Shown here: one piece after another, positions 25,615-34,024 of the stretch | How positions within the stretch are numbered: position 1 is the stretch's first letter | How the letters are laid out: each line of letters starts with the position of its first letter | Assembly: GCF_902806485.1 (NCBI RefSeq) | Contig: NZ_CADCWT010000005.1 | Span: 1-64,000 of the forward strand | Source of the DNA: Candidatus Frankia alpina | Lineage (GTDB): Bacteria; Actinomycetota; Actinomycetes; Frankiales; Frankiaceae | DNA: 64,000 nucleotides | Direction of reading: 5' to 3' | Notes under the pieces: model-generated | Told to the model about the DNA's origin: nothing | What the model saw: the letters and a program-made list of their open reading frames with translations, nothing else | Databases searched by the model: none | Made by a program: the position numbers and the translations under genes

Positions 25615-28233
25615 TCACCGCTCGGTGTTCGCCTTCGCCCGGCCGGCGCCGCGTGGGATGCCCGTCGCCGGGTCCGTGGCGGCGGTGGCGGTGACCGCCC
25701 AGCTCAGCTGCAGGCACAGCTGGCCGTCGTCGCCGTCCACGCTGACCGTCACGGCCGTGGCGCCCGGCCGGTGCGCGTCGTCGGGGACACCCTGGCCGGT
25801 GATCGCGCGAGCCCAGTCCGGCGGGATCGCGGTGCCCGCCACGGTGAGCGTGAGGCTACCTCCGGTGGCGTCGCAAATCAGGGTCAGCAGCGCGCGGCGG
25901 CCCGGGATCGTCCGCAGCGCCCGCGGCAGCAGGGCCTCCAGCTGGGCGCGCACGGGCGCCGGAGCCGCCCGCAGATCCCCGGCGATCTGGGCGTCGATGC
26001 GCACGCCGCGCGACTCCGCGTCGAACAGCGCCGGCGCAAGGTCGCCGAGCGCGGCCGCGTGGCTGGCGACGAGGGTACGGCGGATCATGACGGCGAACCG
26101 CCGGCACCACTGGCGCACCGCCAGGTCACGCGGATCGAGCAACTCGTCACGCACCGCCGCAAGCAGCGGCAGCACCTCGCGCTCGATCATGCCGAGCGCC
26201 CGCGCCCGATCCATCCGGATCCGGACCTCGGCCTCCCGCCCGGCCTCGAGGCGGGCCTCCTGCCCGAGGGCCCGGGCCGCCGCGTCCGCCGAGCGGCGCA
26301 GCACCGGACCACCCATCGCCGCCATGATCTGCAGCGCCGACAGGAGCTGCGCGAACGGCAACGGCCCCGCCGCGGCTCCGAACACCGTGACGCCGACGAG
26401 CGTGGCGGCCGCGCAGGCCAGGGCGGCGATCAACTCGGCCGGCGGCCAGGACACCGTGACCTGCATGAGCAGCAACGGCAGCACCAGCACCGGCCAGACC
26501 ACGAGCCGACTCGCCGTCGGATCCGCGGTGCCGACCAGCGCGGCGGTGGCGACCGTCACCGCGAGCCCGCACGCCAACAGGCCCAGGGCCTCGACCCGGG
26601 TGGCCGGGCGGCGGCGCGCCCGCCGGGCCACCAGCATGACCGCGGCGCCGAGCAGGACCCACAGCCCGATGGCGACCGGGGACGCGCGCAGCCCGCCGGG
26701 CAGCACGAGCAACACCGACCCGGTGAACGGGTACCAGATCGTGACGGCGGTCGCCACGGCGCGGCGCAGGCTCGCGGTGTAAGACCGGCGCAGCTCCTCG
26801 GCGGACGGCAGGCCTGGTCCCCGTTCGCGGGCGTGAGCCGACCTGCGGCCGGGCGACGCACGGAGCAGCCAGGCAGGCACGGCCCGGCGGACAGCGGCCG
26901 ACCTGGCCGACCCTGCCGATCGGGGCGACCTGCCCGCGGCGTCCGCGGCGACGGGGGGCGCGGTCCGCGCCCAGGTCAGCATCACCCGGGTGCCCCGGCC
27001 GGGGGCGGTGACCAGCCGGACGCGGCCGCCGACCTCGGCGAGCCGGGCCTGCACCGAGCGGCTCAGCCCAAGCCGATCGGCGGGCACGGCGGCCGGGTCG
27101 AAACCCCGCCCCTCGTCGCGCACCATCACCCCGACCGCGGTCGGGGTCTGGTGCACGGTGACCCAGGCCTCGCCGGTGGCGGCGTGCCGGCGGACGTTGG
27201 ACAGCAGCTCGGCGGTCGCGGCGGCCAACGCGGCGGCCACCTCCGGCGGCAGCTCCTGTCCGCTGCCGTTGCCCGCCAACAGGGAGCCAGGCACGCCGAC
27301 CGTGCCGGTCCGGCCGAGCCGCACCCGCAGCCCACGCAACCGGGCGGCGACGGCGACGGCGTCAAGCCGGGCGTCGAGGCTGCGCGCGCCGTCGCCGGGT
27401 GGAGCGTCGAGCAGCCCCCGGACGGCGACGATGGCGTCCTCGGCCTGGGTTCGCGTGAGCGGCGCGTCGCCGCCGCCGCCCCAGGCGATGCCGGCGAGGG
27501 TGTTGAGCACCGTGTCGTGCAGGACGCGTTCACGCTCCCGCTCCGCGCGAGCGCGGGCCACGGCGATCATCTCCGCCCGCTCATGGTCCGCCGCCGCCTG
27601 CAGCTGGTCGTCGGCCCTGCCCGCGGTCGCCCGCAGCCGCCCCACCCCGAACCGGACGAGCAGGGACAGGAAGGCGATGAGCAGGATGGCGACGGCGACC
27701 CGGCGGTGCGACCCGCCGGGGTCCGACGCCGAGCGGGCCGCCATGGACGCCGACCAGCCCGCATCGGTGGGCACAGCCGCGGCAAGCCGACCGGCCAGGC
27801 CCACCCCACCCGCCAGGGCCGCACACAGGGTGACCAGCACGCCGGCGAGCACCCGCCGGCTGGTCATCGCGCCCGCGACCAGGGCGGCATGGGCGCAGCC
27901 GAGGTAGATCCAGGTGCCCGCGCCACCGACGGACACCGCCGGCACGGCGGCGCCGGCGACGAGCGCCCCGGCCGCGCCCACGCCGACGTTGGCGAGGACG
28001 AGGCCGGTGCCGAGCCTGCCGCGAAGGCTCAGCGCCACGTAGCCAAGCCCCCACACGAGCACCAGCAGCACCGCGGCGAGCCCCACCGGGTGCCGGCTGT
28101 ACCAGGACCACCACAGCGCCAGGTACAGCGCCGTGGTGACGACGCCCAGCACCCGCAGCATGGCGAAGGTGCGCACGAGGACCGCGGTGAGCGCATCCGA
28201 TGCGCTGAGCGATGCGCTGACGAGCACGGACAT
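25615..28233 (-). CDS. Orphan membrane histidine kinase with duplicated, partly degenerate core
   Basis: 872-aa protein with two similar halves. Half one: about five membrane segments (25-200), an H-box RVLHDTVLNTL with H239, N-box ELLSNVRRH (342-350), G1 box DEGRGF (373-378) and G2 region to about 420, as in the NarL/DesK-type kinase family. A basic linker (425-490) leads to half two: four or five membrane segments (495-645), then IEREVLPLL (683-691) where the phospho-histidine is replaced, and an ATPase-like region lacking clear G boxes. No response regulator is adjacent. ATG 28233 follows AGGA; a start 15 codons upstream is less likely. Sensing signal unknown. Confidence 0.75.
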   Translation of the reverse strand: MSVLVSASLSASDALTAVLVRTFAMLRVLGVVTTALYLALWWSWYSRHPVGLAAVLLVLVWGLGYVALSLRGRLGTGLVLANVGVGAAGALVAGAAVPAVSVGGAGTWIYLGCAHAALVAGAMTSRRVLAGVLVTLCAALAGGVGLAGRLAAAVPTDAGWSASMAARSASDPGGSHRRVAVAILLIAFLSLLVRFGVGRLRATAGRADDQLQAAADHERAEMIAVARARAERERERVLHDTVLNTLAGIAWGGGGDAPLTRTQAEDAIVAVRGLLDAPPGDGARSLDARLDAVAVAARLRGLRVRLGRTGTVGVPGSLLAGNGSGQELPPEVAAALAAATAELLSNVRRHAATGEAWVTVHQTPTAVGVMVRDEGRGFDPAAVPADRLGLSRSVQARLAEVGGRVRLVTAPGRGTRVMLTWARTAPPVAADAAGRSPRSAGSARSAAVRRAVPAWLLRASPGRRSAHARERGPGLPSAEELRRSYTASLRRAVATAVTIWYPFTGSVLLVLPGGLRASPVAIGLWVLLGAAVMLVARRARRRPATRVEALGLLACGLAVTVATAALVGTADPTASRLVVWPVLVLPLLLMQVTVSWPPAELIAALACAAATLVGVTVFGAAAGPLPFAQLLSALQIMAAMGGPVLRRSADAAARALGQEARLEAGREAEVRIRMDRARALGMIEREVLPLLAAVRDELLDPRDLAVRQWCRRFAVMIRRTLVASHAAALGDLAPALFDAESRGVRIDAQIAGDLRAAPAPVRAQLEALLPRALRTIPGRRALLTLICDATGGSLTLTVAGTAIPPDWARAITGQGVPDDAHRPGATAVTVSVDGDDGQLCLQLSWAVTATAATDPATGIPRGAGRAKANTER

Positions 28234-28300
28234 CAGTCTGTCCTGTCGGATCAGGGCACATCCGACGATCGGCCGCAATGGCTGGCCGAGATCGACCGGG

Positions 28301-29374
28301 TCAGGTGCGGTCGGAGCTGAACCGCACCGCGCCGGCGGTGAGGACCGCGCCAGGGAACACCCGGGCGCCGGCCCGCAGCTCGTTGCCCCGCTCGATGACG
28401 GCGCCGTCGCCGACGACCACGCCGTCGAGCACGACGCCGGGGCCGATCACGGCATCGCGGCCGATCACACTGTCCCGCACGGTGGCGCCGGCCTCGACGA
28501 TCGCCCCGTCGAAGAGCACGGCGCCGTCGACCGCGGCGCCCGCGCCCACCCGGGAGCCCGCCCCCACGGTGGCGCCGCCACTGATCTTGGCGTCGACGGC
28601 GACGGCGGCGCCGGCCAGAACCAGGCAGTCCCCGACCGGGCCAGGCAGCGCCGAGGAGACCATCCGGCCGGTCACCAGGTCGCGGCTGCCCTGGACGAAC
28701 GCCGCCGGCGTGCCCAGATCGAGCCAGTAGGTGCTGTCCGGGTAGGCCATGACCGACGTGCCGGCGGCCAGCAGGCCGGGGAAGGTCTCCCGCTCGACCG
28801 ACACCGGCCGACCCACGGCGATGGAATCGATCACTGAACGGCGGAACACGTAGCAGCCAGCGTTGATCAGGTTGGTGGGCGGGTCGGGCGTCTTCTCGAG
28901 GAACTCGGTGACACGACCGTCCGCGTCGACGGGCACCACGCCGAAGGCCCGCGGATCGGGCACCTCGGTCAGATGCAGGGTGACCGCCGCGTCCGCCGCG
29001 GTGTGCCGGCGGATCAGCGCCTGGATGTCCAGGCCGGACAGGATGTCACCGTTGAAGATCACGATCGGGTCGTCCGGGCCGCCGCGCAGGCGCCCGGCGA
29101 CGTTGCGAATGGCGCCGCCCGTGCCAAGCGGCTCCGTCTCGGTCACGTACTCCAGCTCGAGGCCGTGGGCGGACCCGTCCCCGAAGTACTCCTCGAAGAC
29201 CTCCGCGCGGTAGGAGGTGGCAAGTACCACCCGGTCGATCCCGGCGTCGCGCGCCCGGGCCAGCATGTGCGCGGTGACCGGCACCCCTGCGACCGGCAAC
29301 ATCGGCTTGGGGGCCGACATCGTGAGTGGTCGTAGACGGGTCCCCTGACCGCCGACAAGCATCACTGCGTCCAT
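28301..29374 (-). CDS. manC: Nucleotidyltransferase, probable mannose-1-phosphate guanylyltransferase
   Basis: 357-aa sugar-1-phosphate nucleotidyltransferase. The signature GGQGTRLRPLTMSAPKPM (8-25) and the metal-binding NGD (about 109-111) are intact, and the C-terminal third is a left-handed beta-helix of hexapeptide repeats (VGAGSRVGAGAAV...). Syntenic with mycobacterial Rv3264c (annotated manB/manC or rmlA2), hence the GDP-mannose call; glucose or another sugar cannot be excluded. It is downstream of wbbL on the same strand, with two palindromes in the gap. Confidence 0.82.
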   Translation of the reverse strand: MDAVMLVGGQGTRLRPLTMSAPKPMLPVAGVPVTAHMLARARDAGIDRVVLATSYRAEVFEEYFGDGSAHGLELEYVTETEPLGTGGAIRNVAGRLRGGPDDPIVIFNGDILSGLDIQALIRRHTAADAAVTLHLTEVPDPRAFGVVPVDADGRVTEFLEKTPDPPTNLINAGCYVFRRSVIDSIAVGRPVSVERETFPGLLAAGTSVMAYPDSTYWLDLGTPAAFVQGSRDLVTGRMVSSALPGPVGDCLVLAGAAVAVDAKISGGATVGAGSRVGAGAAVDGAVLFDGAIVEAGATVRDSVIGRDAVIGPGVVLDGVVVGDGAVIERGNELRAGARVFPGAVLTAGAVRFSSDRT

Positions 29375-29457
29375 GGAGAGTTAGTGTCGCAGGGCACGGG
29401 GTAGCTCTTGGAGACGGATGGGCAGCGGGACCACTACCCGAACGTGCCGCCATGGGG

Positions 29458-29503
29458 CAGATACGATCTGTTTACCGTCTGGTCACGCCACGCACCCGGG
29501 TGC
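29458..29503. promoter_or_regulatory. Two palindromes between wbbL and manC
   Basis: CAGAT/ATCTG (29458-29462, 29466-29470) and GCACCCGGGTGC (29492-29503) are perfect inverted repeats in the 146-base gap. The second is just past the wbbL stop and may be a terminator stem; the first is about 85 bases before manC and could be an operator. Confidence 0.35.
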
Positions 29504-29520
29504 CCGAGCACCGCCGAGGC

Positions 29521-30441
29521 TCATGTGCCGGGGGTGGTCCCGCGGTCGGCAAGAAGTTCCGCGGATCGGGTGGCCTTGGCCCCGGCGCTGTCCTTGGCGA
29601 AGGCGAGGGCGAGCAGCAGCCGGGCACCGAGCCCGACGCCGAGCAGCAGCCGCAGGGGGGCGCGCCCCGGCCCCGGGTACTGCCGGGACAGATAGCGGAA
29701 CATGCTGCGGTGGTGGGCCACCACCATCCGCCGGGACGACCGCTTCGTCGAGTGCCCGCCGAGATGCTCGACGACCGCGGTGGGCACGTACACCGACTGC
29801 CAGGCCGCCGCCCGGATCCGCCGGCCCAGGTCGACGTCCTCCATGAACATGAAGTACGACTCGTCGAAGCCGCCGACCGCCTCGAACGCCTCCCGGCGCA
29901 GCAGCTGGCAGGAGCCGGACAGCCAGCCCGCGGTCATCTCCCGCGGGGCACCCCGCTCCCGCCGGTAGGAGGCCGTCCACGGATTCGTCGGCCAGCACCA
30001 GCCGAACAGCGCGTGGCCGATCCCCCGCCCCAACGACGGCAGGTCGCGGGCCGACGGGTAGAGAGCGCCGTCGGGGTTGGTGATCCCGGGGCCGAAGGCG
30101 CCCCCACCGGGCCAACGCCGCGCCGCGGCGATCAGCTCGTCCAGCGCGCCCGGTTGGAACGCGATGTCGGCGTTGGAGATCACCAGCCAGGGTGCGCCGG
30201 CGCCGGCGGCGCCCCTGTTGACGGCGCTGCCGTAGCCGAGGTTGCGGCCCGGGCGCAGCAGCCGCGCCTCGGGGCGCTCCCCCGCCGCGCCGGTGCCCGC
30301 GTCGAGCTTCGGAGAGTTGTCGACGATGACGACCTCGTAGGCCCGGGTCGTCGCCTTCGCCAGAGAATCGAGGAAAGCCCCGATGATCTCCCCGGACCGG
30401 AAGGTCACGACGACGACCCGAATCTCCGGCTCCACACCCAT
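29521..30441 (-). CDS. wbbL: Family 2 glycosyltransferase, WbbL-like rhamnosyltransferase
   Basis: 306-aa GT-A enzyme expected to add L-rhamnose to GlcNAc-PP-polyprenol, making the linker between peptidoglycan and arabinogalactan in related actinobacteria. Seen: start RVVVVTFRSGEIIGAFLDSL, VVIVDNS, GRNLGYGSAVNRG (donor site), ISNADIAF (metal-site equivalent) and FMFMEDVDLGRR (catalytic base region), with a hydrophobic patch near 265-280. ATG 30441 gives the usual length; an upstream start would add 37 Arg-rich residues. Position next to manC matches Rv3264c-Rv3265c. The rhamnose specificity is inferred from synteny with rmlD in this window. Confidence 0.8.
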   Translation of the reverse strand: MGVEPEIRVVVVTFRSGEIIGAFLDSLAKATTRAYEVVIVDNSPKLDAGTGAAGERPEARLLRPGRNLGYGSAVNRGAAGAGAPWLVISNADIAFQPGALDELIAAARRWPGGGAFGPGITNPDGALYPSARDLPSLGRGIGHALFGWCWPTNPWTASYRRERGAPREMTAGWLSGSCQLLRREAFEAVGGFDESYFMFMEDVDLGRRIRAAAWQSVYVPTAVVEHLGGHSTKRSSRRMVVAHHRSMFRYLSRQYPGPGRAPLRLLLGVGLGARLLLALAFAKDSAGAKATRSAELLADRGTTPGT

Positions 30442-30602
30442 GTTTTCGCCCGCCCGTCTCACCGGCGCGCCCGCCTCGCCGGCCCGCCTGTCATCCGTCC
30501 GATCGGCACGGCCCGCGCCGGGAGTGGTGACCTCGAGCGGCATCCGTGCCAAGGAGACCGTAGCGCGCCCTTTGCGGCGGTCCTCGCCCCGGGGCCGGGC
30601 GC

Positions 30603-31733
30603 TCAGCGCTCGGCTACGGCCCGCGCGTAGCTCGCCAGGTGAGCCTCGGCGCTCGCCGCCCAGGTGAACTCCCGGGCCCGCGCGAGGCCCGCCTGACCGA
30701 GCTGGCGGCGGCGCTCGGCATCGTCGAGCAGGGCACCCATCTCGCGGGCGATCGAGTCCGGATCCGGCTGGGTGTAGGCGACGGCGTCCCCGCCGACCTC
30801 CGGCAGCGACAGCCGCGGGGTGGTCAGCACCGGCGCACCGCAGGCCATCGCCTCCAGCACCGGCAGCCCGAAGCCCTCGCCGTGCGACGGATAGGCGACC
30901 AGCGACGACCCGCCCAGGTACCCCGGCAGGTCGGAGAAACGCAGGTAGCCGGGCCGGATCACCCGCAGGTGGCTGGGCACCGAGGCGACGGCGGCGTCGA
31001 CGTCGTCGTCCCAGCCCGAACCGCCGGCCAGCACGAGGGCGGGCGGCTCGTCCCGCCAGTGCACCGCCTCGGCCCAGCCACGGATCAGGTTCGGGACGTT
31101 CTTGCGCGGCTCCAGCATGCCGAGGAAGGCCACATAGCGCGCGTCGCCGAGGCCGAGGCGGCGGCGCACGCGCAGCTTGTCCTCCTCGGTCGGCGGGTGG
31201 AACGTCGACGTGTCGACGCCGTGATAGGCAACGTCGGTGGTCGTCGACTCGCCGTCGAGCACGCGGATCAGCTCGTCACGGGTCGCCTTCGACGGGACGA
31301 TGATCCGGGCGGCGCGGCGCACCGCGGTGCGCATCGCCGAGCGGAAAAACGTCCCCTTCACCGCCGTGTGCATGTCCGGCTCGGTAAAGAAGGTGACATC
31401 GTGGATAGTCACGCACACGGGCTGCTGGGCCCGTAGCGGCATCGTGTAGTGCGGTGAATGGATGACGTCGGCATTCACCTGCTCCGCGACCAGCGGCAGC
31501 CCGGTCTGCTCCCACGCCAGCCGCGCAGGCCGGTGGGCGATGGCCGCAGGCCCGGACAGAACGGTGGCATGAGGAGCCATCCGGCTGTAGCGTTCCTCGT
31601 CCGACCGTTGACAGACCAGCGCCATGTCCGCACCAGCCGCGCCGAGCACCGCGACCAGCCCGTCGACATAACGCCCTACGCCACCACGGTCGGCCGGGAC
31701 CGAAGCCGCGTCGACGAGCACCCGGGGTCCCAC
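30603..31733 (-). CDS. Family 4 glycosyltransferase
   Basis: 376-aa GT-B enzyme. The start has GGVGRYVDGL, an N-terminal acceptor-domain motif; VTIHDVTFFTEP follows, the linker region has FLGMLEPRKNVPNLI, and the donor-binding signature SHGEGFGLPVLEAMACGAPVL is at about 272-292. It probably uses an NDP- or GDP-sugar (mannosyltransferase-like). GTG 31733 is supported by a GGGAAGGAG ribosome site (31738-31746). It follows another GT4 gene by 82 bases and precedes wbbL by 161. Confidence 0.85.
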   Translation of the reverse strand: MGPRVLVDAASVPADRGGVGRYVDGLVAVLGAAGADMALVCQRSDEERYSRMAPHATVLSGPAAIAHRPARLAWEQTGLPLVAEQVNADVIHSPHYTMPLRAQQPVCVTIHDVTFFTEPDMHTAVKGTFFRSAMRTAVRRAARIIVPSKATRDELIRVLDGESTTTDVAYHGVDTSTFHPPTEEDKLRVRRRLGLGDARYVAFLGMLEPRKNVPNLIRGWAEAVHWRDEPPALVLAGGSGWDDDVDAAVASVPSHLRVIRPGYLRFSDLPGYLGGSSLVAYPSHGEGFGLPVLEAMACGAPVLTTPRLSLPEVGGDAVAYTQPDPDSIAREMGALLDDAERRRQLGQAGLARAREFTWAASAEAHLASYARAVAER

Positions 31734-31737
31734 GGCG

Positions 31738-31746
31738 CTCCTTCCC
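31738..31746 (-). promoter_or_regulatory. Ribosome binding site fixing the GT4 start
   Basis: GGGAAGGAG on the minus strand ends four bases before GTG 31733; the frame is open for another 110 codons upstream, so this site decides the start. Confidence 0.75.
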
Positions 31747-31753
31747 TGACGCG

Positions 31754-31771
31754 CCACCCTCGCAGGGGTGG
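31754..31771. terminator. Stem-loop between two GT4 genes
   Basis: CCACCC (31754-31759) and GGGTGG (31766-31771) pair around a 6-base loop in the 82-base gap; it may lower read-through or stabilise the mRNA. Confidence 0.4.
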
Positions 31772-31815
31772 CCGCTCGCTTCACGGTGACCGCTTGCTTC
31801 CCAACGGGGGCAACA

Positions 31816-33192
31816 CTACGCCCGCCCGTCAGCGGCGACGGACACGGCAGGGGAGCCGCCGACTCGACGGTAGAGCGCCCACGTCGCCTCCGCCGCCGCA
31901 TTCCAGGTAAATGCCTGCGCGCGCGTGCGTCCAGCAGCCGACAGCCGCCCGCGCAGGACTGGATCGCCGACGATCCGGGCCACCGCGGCGGACAGCGCAG
32001 CGGCGTCGCCGACGCCTGCCACCAGCGCGGCGTCCCCCGCCACCTCGACCAGCGCCGGGGCATCGGAGATCACAACCGGCACTCCGTGCGCCATGGCCTC
32101 CACCACGGGCAGGCCGAACCCCTCCGACCGGCTCGGCGCCAGCAGCACCCCGGCCCGCGAGAGCACGACCGCGAGATCCTCGTCACTGATTCGCCCAAGA
32201 GTGCGGACCCTGGAGCCGTCCAGACCGTGCCGCGCCGCCTCGGTGCGCACGTCGAGCCCGCCCCAGCCAACCGCGCCGACGTGCACCAGCGGCAGGCCCG
32301 GATCGTCGGGTCGGCGCAGCGCCGCGAGCGCGGTGTTCAGCCCCTTGCGCGGCTCCAGGGTGGCGAGAGTGAGCAGGTAGCCGCCCGGCGGCGGCAGGCC
32401 CAGCCGGGCCGCGCGGGCGTCGGCGTCGGGCGGCACCCGGACAACCGCCTCGGCCACCCCCTCGCCGATGGCGTGCAGCCGCTCGGGGGGGATCGGCAGA
32501 TGCCGGGCCACCTCGGCGGCGACGGCAAGAGTGGGGACGATCACCGCGTCGGCGTGCCGGGCGGCGCGCTCGCCCATCAGCCGGTGCCAGCGGGCACCGT
32601 GCGGGGTCAGCGTCTCGGGATGGGTCCAGGGCACCGCGTCGTGGATCGTCACGACCAGTTTTGGCCGGGGCCGGCGGCGGTCGAGGGCGTCACCGAGCGC
32701 CGGGGCGACGCTGTGTGCGGCCCACTCGGCAAACGGCGGCCGCACCGGACCACCCGCCGACCGGCCGCCGTCCCGGCCGGACTCGTCCCGGTGATCGGCC
32801 GCAGACCTGTCGGATTCGGACCGATCGGAGATGCCGGACCGGCCGGAACCGCGCAGGGTGTCGACCAGCGAGCCGGTCGCCCAGCCGACGCTCCCGCCCG
32901 CGGGCGGGAGCAGCAGGGTCGGCGCGTGGATGACGTCCACCCCGGTCGGCGCGGGACCGACGCCGCGCGACCAGGCCGTGGCCAGCGCCCAGCGGGGCAG
33001 GCCGAGGCGCAGCGGGCCGAGCACTCCCGGCAGGCTCGCGGCGTCGACGCCGCGCCGCGCGGCGCACCAGCCGACCACCCCGTCCCCCGGCGCACCGCGG
33101 CGGGCGAGGGCGGTCGCGAGCTCGGCGGAATAGCGGCCGGTCCCACCCGGAACCGGCGCGAGCAGCTGCTCGACCAGGAAGCCCACACGCAC
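31816..33192 (-). CDS. Family 4 glycosyltransferase with low-complexity insert
   Basis: 458-aa GT-B enzyme. PGGTGRYSAELATAL is near the start; VVTIHDAVPWTHPET, LTLATLEPRKGLNTAL and the donor motif SRSEGFGLPVVEAMAHGVPVV (about 366-386) follow. Between the N-domain strands lies a charged, disordered insert of about 40 residues (DRSESDRSAADHRDES..., around 120-155) not usual in the family. GTG 33192 is chosen because it begins VRVGFLVEQLL, with a GGGGAG site upstream. It belongs to the leftward GT run. Confidence 0.85.
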   Translation of the reverse strand: MRVGFLVEQLLAPVPGGTGRYSAELATALARRGAPGDGVVGWCAARRGVDAASLPGVLGPLRLGLPRWALATAWSRGVGPAPTGVDVIHAPTLLLPPAGGSVGWATGSLVDTLRGSGRSGISDRSESDRSAADHRDESGRDGGRSAGGPVRPPFAEWAAHSVAPALGDALDRRRPRPKLVVTIHDAVPWTHPETLTPHGARWHRLMGERAARHADAVIVPTLAVAAEVARHLPIPPERLHAIGEGVAEAVVRVPPDADARAARLGLPPPGGYLLTLATLEPRKGLNTALAALRRPDDPGLPLVHVGAVGWGGLDVRTEAARHGLDGSRVRTLGRISDEDLAVVLSRAGVLLAPSRSEGFGLPVVEAMAHGVPVVISDAPALVEVAGDAALVAGVGDAAALSAAVARIVGDPVLRGRLSAAGRTRAQAFTWNAAAEATWALYRRVGGSPAVSVAADGRA

Positions 33193-33257
33193 GGGTGACA
33201 GTCTCCCCTGCCGCTCGACGGTCCCGGTTCGGGGCCCCGTCGATTCAGCGCTGGCGG

Positions 33258-33938
33258 CTACGCAGGGCGGCAACGATCATGATCACGCAGAACAGCCCGC
33301 CGATGAGGTAGCCCCACCAGCGTTCGCCGTCGATGGCGTCGGCCGCCCTTCGCGGACAATGTCAGGTACAGCCGTTCGGCGCGTTCGCTGCGGAACATGT
33401 ACGTCTGCCGGACGACGTCCAGCCCCGCGTCGTCGAGCAGCTTCGCGAGGTGCTCGCCCGGATAGGTGTGCTTGACGTGGTAGCGCTCGCGGTGGCGATC
33501 GAACAGGTCCGGCCAGGTGGTCGCCCGGGTCAGCGCGTCCGCGGACATCACCAGATCGCCGCCGGGGCGCAGCACCCGGGCCATCTCGGCGAGCGCGGCC
33601 GGCCCGTCGTCGAAGTGCTCGATCGCGCACACCGACATGACCACGTCGAAGGTGGTCGCCGCGAAGGGAAGCGCCAGCGCGTCGCCCTCGACGAGCCCCG
33701 GGTGACCGCGCAGGCGCCGGCCGAACTCCAACTTGTGCCGCGCCAGGTCGAGGCAGACGGCGCGGGCACCGCGGCGGACGGCCTGCCCGGCCCAGTAGCC
33801 GTCGCCGCCGGCCACGTCGAGCAGCGTGCGCCCGGACAGTTCCCCCGCCCACTCCAGCAGGGTGCCGACCTCGCGGCGGCGCATCACGTGGACCTGGTGA
33901 CCCACGAAGGCGAGGGCGTCGTCACGTACGGGGCTCAC
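33258..33938 (-). CDS. Class I SAM-dependent methyltransferase, 3' end probably frameshifted
   Basis: 226 aa as read. The Methyltransf_11 fold is complete: TLLDVAGGDGYWAGQAV (SAM loop, about 38-54), LVEGDALALPF, and AIEHFDDGPAALAEMARVLRPGGDLVMS. It could methylate a sugar or lipid-linked intermediate. After LSAKGG (about residue 198) the frame turns Arg-rich, while another frame continues ...ERWWGYLIGGLF and reads a hydrophobic helix to a stop at 33245-33247. A one-base difference in the CCC run at 33346-33348 would join them, giving a membrane-anchored C-terminus. GTG 33938 has a GAAGG ribosome site. Confidence 0.82.
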   Translation of the reverse strand: MSPVRDDALAFVGHQVHVMRRREVGTLLEWAGELSGRTLLDVAGGDGYWAGQAVRRGARAVCLDLARHKLEFGRRLRGHPGLVEGDALALPFAATTFDVVMSVCAIEHFDDGPAALAEMARVLRPGGDLVMSADALTRATTWPDLFDRHRERYHVKHTYPGEHLAKLLDDAGLDVVRQTYMFRSERAERLYLTLSAKGGRRHRRRTLVGLPHRRAVLRDHDRCRPA

Positions 33939-34024
33939 CGGTCCGCCTTCCGTTCCTGCCGTTGTTGACGGTCAGTCTGCCTGCCATGGGGGCACCGTCC
34001 GCGTCTGGACCCGTCAGATATACC

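Noticed and set aside
25243-28320. Long plus-strand open frame opposite the histidine kinase
   Set aside because: Composition is Arg/Gln/His/Gly-rich and low complexity, with no membrane or catalytic motif; the minus strand encodes a coherent kinase.
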